Shown: positions 5,370-6,261 of the stretch, one piece after another | Position numbering within the stretch: position 1 is the stretch's first letter | How the letters are laid out: every line of letters begins with the position of its first letter | Source of the DNA: SZUA-254 sp031379665 | GTDB lineage: Bacteria > Bacteroidota > Ignavibacteria > UBA10030 > SZUA-254 | Length of the DNA: 6,261 nucleotides | Reading direction: 5' to 3' | NCBI GenBank assembly: GCA_031379665.1 | Contig: JANNFI010000027.1 | Location: 1 to 6,261 of the forward strand | The notes under the pieces: model-generated | What the model saw: only the letters and a program-made list of their open reading frames with translations | Database searches by the model: none | Told to the model about the DNA's origin: nothing | Made by a program: the position numbers and the translations under genes

Positions 5370-5912
5370 TCAGTGGCCGTGGGTGGGCATCGGGTTCGCG
5401 ACCGGATCGACCCCGGCGTGGGCGCGCCTCCGCCTTATCAGCGGAGTCAGGACATCGTTCTGGTGGATGATGTGCCTCCGGATCCGGGTGACGGTCTCCC
5501 CCGCGGTCCGCAGGAGGTCGGCCACCGACGACCCGTGGATCCTGCCGCCCTCGATCTCGCCGACGAGGGTCACGAGCCCGGCGAAGAGATTCCGCATCAC
5601 GCGGCGCTCCTCCCGGATTGTCTTCACCTCCGCCGGATCGGTCCTCACGAGGACCGGCAACAGGTGCCGTTCCTCGAGCAGCTCGTTCTTCCGTAAATAT
5701 TCTTCCAGGAAGGAGGCCGCTCGGGCGATCGACTCGAAGGCGGCGGCAGTGAAACCCTTCTCGCGGATCGACCGCGCGGCGTCGTCCAGATTTCGGACGG
5801 ATCCGAGGGCCACGGGCTGCAAGTTGACCAGAACGGCCAGCGGGTTGTCCTGACCGTTCCCCGCGTCAGGGGTTTCGGTGGCGGGAATCGTGTATATGGC
5901 GATGGGCTCCAT
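5370..5912 (-). CDS. Hemerythrin-like four-helix protein with degenerate iron site
   Basis: A 180-residue cytoplasmic-looking protein (no signal peptide or membrane segment). Residues 55-160 read as amphipathic helices in the order of a hemerythrin HHE domain: FLEEYLRKNELLEERHLLPVL (68-88) resembles the F-x-x-x-H-H-x-x-E-E-x-x-L-F-P helix, IREERRVMRNLF (99-110) the E-H-x-x-R helix, and RRHIIHQNDVLTPLI (145-159) the H-I-x-x-E-N-x-V-L-F-P helix. E80/E81 and H147 survive, but expected ligand positions are N76 (for His), R103 (for His) and Q151 (for Glu), and no His is seen in the first helix. Oxygen or iron binding is therefore doubtful; a structural, sensory or regulatory role is possible. The C-terminal tail ends THGH. 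It is the first gene of the ferredoxin-buk-ptb operon. The Shine-Dalgarno is weak (AAGAG close to the ATG) and the sigma54-like promoter leaves a very short leader. Identification is by pattern and moderately sure; an unrelated helical protein is the alternative. Confidence 0.6.
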   Translation of the reverse strand: MEPIAIYTIPATETPDAGNGQDNPLAVLVNLQPVALGSVRNLDDAARSIREKGFTAAAFESIARAASFLEEYLRKNELLEERHLLPVLVRTDPAEVKTIREERRVMRNLFAGLVTLVGEIEGGRIHGSSVADLLRTAGETVTRIRRHIIHQNDVLTPLIRRRRAHAGVDPVANPMPTHGH

Positions 5913-5932
5913 TGGCTCTTGAGGGAATAAAG

Positions 5933-5948
5933 TACAATGCCCGTGCCA
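5933..5948 (-). promoter_or_regulatory. Sigma54-like -24/-12 promoter of the hemerythrin-like/ferredoxin/buk/ptb operon
   Basis: On the minus strand TGGCACG-GGCA-TTGTA matches the sigma54 consensus TGGCACG-N4-TTGCW at all specified positions except the -12 C, which is T. The GG and G(C) elements have the correct ten-base spacing. The predicted start is near 5922, about ten bases before the ATG at 5912. A GC-rich CCCC-TGC-GGGG palindrome (5950-5960) adjoins the -24 side. No sigma70 pair with good spacing was found here. The -12 mismatch is at a strongly conserved base, which lowers the confidence. Confidence 0.45.
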
Positions 5949-5967
5949 ACCCCTGCGGGGGGGCCCG

Positions 5968-6002
5968 AAAACGAAAAAGCCCTCATTCAGCGGAATGAGG
6001 GC
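5968..6002 (-). terminator. Intrinsic terminator of the cytochrome transcript
   Basis: A perfect ten-base-pair stem (5979-5988 with 5993-6002, GCCCTCATTC/GAATGAGGGC) with a four-base loop is followed on the minus strand by TTTTTCGTTTT (5968-5978). It lies 100 bases after the cytochrome stop codon and upstream of the sigma54-like promoter, so it insulates the operon from the cytochrome gene. Confidence 0.85.
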
Positions 6003-6008
6003 GTTCCT

Positions 6009-6025
6009 GGGCGATGGAATCGCCC
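6009..6025. repeat. Second short hairpin in the cytochrome 3' untranslated region
   Basis: GGGCGAT (6009-6015), loop GGA, ATCGCCC (6019-6025), a perfect seven-base-pair stem seven bases from the terminator stem. It has no T-run directly after it on the minus strand. It may protect the mRNA 3' end or assist termination. Confidence 0.45.
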
Positions 6026-6101
6026 GGGATCGGGGGTTTTTCAGGTATGAAAACGGCTTTCCGGCGGCCCTTTCACTACTGAGAATCTCACCGGATTCGG
6101 G

Positions 6102-6261
6102 TTAGAAGCTTCTCTCCGTCCCGAAGACGTTGATCTTGCCGTTGATGTGCAGAGTCCGGTCGGAGATTTTACCCGTAGCGTCGATAACGGGAGAATGGCA
6201 GTTGGCGCACGCCGTGATGACCTGCGGGATATGCCCGGTCGGCGGAAGCGCGTGGCACGTT
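6102..6261 (-). CDS. Multiheme c-type cytochrome, C-terminal end only
   Basis: The last 52 codons before the TAA at 6102-6104 read TCHALPPTGHIPQVITACANCH (residues 1-22 of the visible part) and then KISDRTLHINGKINVFGTERSF. CANCH is a canonical CxxCH heme c attachment site, and the TCH at the edge is probably the end of another CxxCH or CxxxxCH site. The order C..CH-PP-T-H...C..CH with a following H-I-N-G-K resembles the Geobacter-type CxxxxCH...CxxCH multiheme domain (TIGR01904-like). Such proteins act outside the cytoplasm in electron transfer to or from extracellular or periplasmic partners. The 5' part, including any signal peptide and further hemes, is beyond the window. It is too short for a standard ORF cut-off but is well supported by the motif and the terminator behind it. 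Confidence 0.82.
   Translation of the reverse strand, partial: TCHALPPTGHIPQVITACANCHSPVIDATGKISDRTLHINGKINVFGTERSF

Overview
The window looks like a chromosomal piece from a GC-rich bacterium of the Bacteroidota/Ignavibacteriota side of the FCB group. The main pointer is the secreted Asp-box protein ending in a textbook type IX secretion (T9SS) sorting domain (NYPNPFNPST ... SGVYFYEF ... KKFVFLK). The multiheme c-type cytochrome tail at the right edge and the fermentative phosphotransbutyrylase/butyrate kinase pair fit an anaerobic or facultative member. The genus cannot be read from the sequence. All supported genes are on the minus strand except one methyltransferase fragment.

Left part (1-2930). 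A partial secreted protein (1-292, minus) starts with a signal peptide and an Asp-box-like motif. Its upstream region (293-692) holds no gene but has a good sigma70-type promoter firing leftward. Divergent from it is a 190-codon class I SAM methyltransferase reading frame (693-1265, plus) that lacks the N-terminal region with motif I, so it is probably a 5'-truncated remnant. Then comes a complete 446-residue Asp-box/T9SS secreted protein (1430-2770, minus), driven by a near-consensus promoter at 2899-2927. The two secreted-protein genes have nearly identical ribosome-binding and start contexts and long leaders, suggesting paralogous, similarly built units.

Right part (3066-5948). Four minus-strand genes form a tight operon in the order hemerythrin-like protein, single-cluster ferredoxin, butyrate kinase (buk), phosphate butyryltransferase (ptb). 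Gaps are 48, 9 and 3 bases. Ptb and Buk convert butyryl-CoA (or branched acyl-CoAs) to the free acid with ATP formation; the ferredoxin could carry electrons for an unseen oxidoreductase. The first gene is preceded by a 16-base element matching the sigma54 -24/-12 consensus at every specified position but one. Sigma54 control is known for the Bacillus subtilis ptb-bcd-buk-lpdV-bkd operon, so the match is interesting here.

Right edge (5968-6261). A strong intrinsic terminator ends the transcript of a partial minus-strand multiheme cytochrome c gene and separates it from the operon.

No tRNA, rRNA, CRISPR array, insertion sequence or phage gene was seen. The most useful leads are the hemerythrin-like protein that has lost most iron ligands yet heads a fermentation operon, the sigma54-like promoter, and the truncated methyltransferase with a C10 tract in its candidate promoter.
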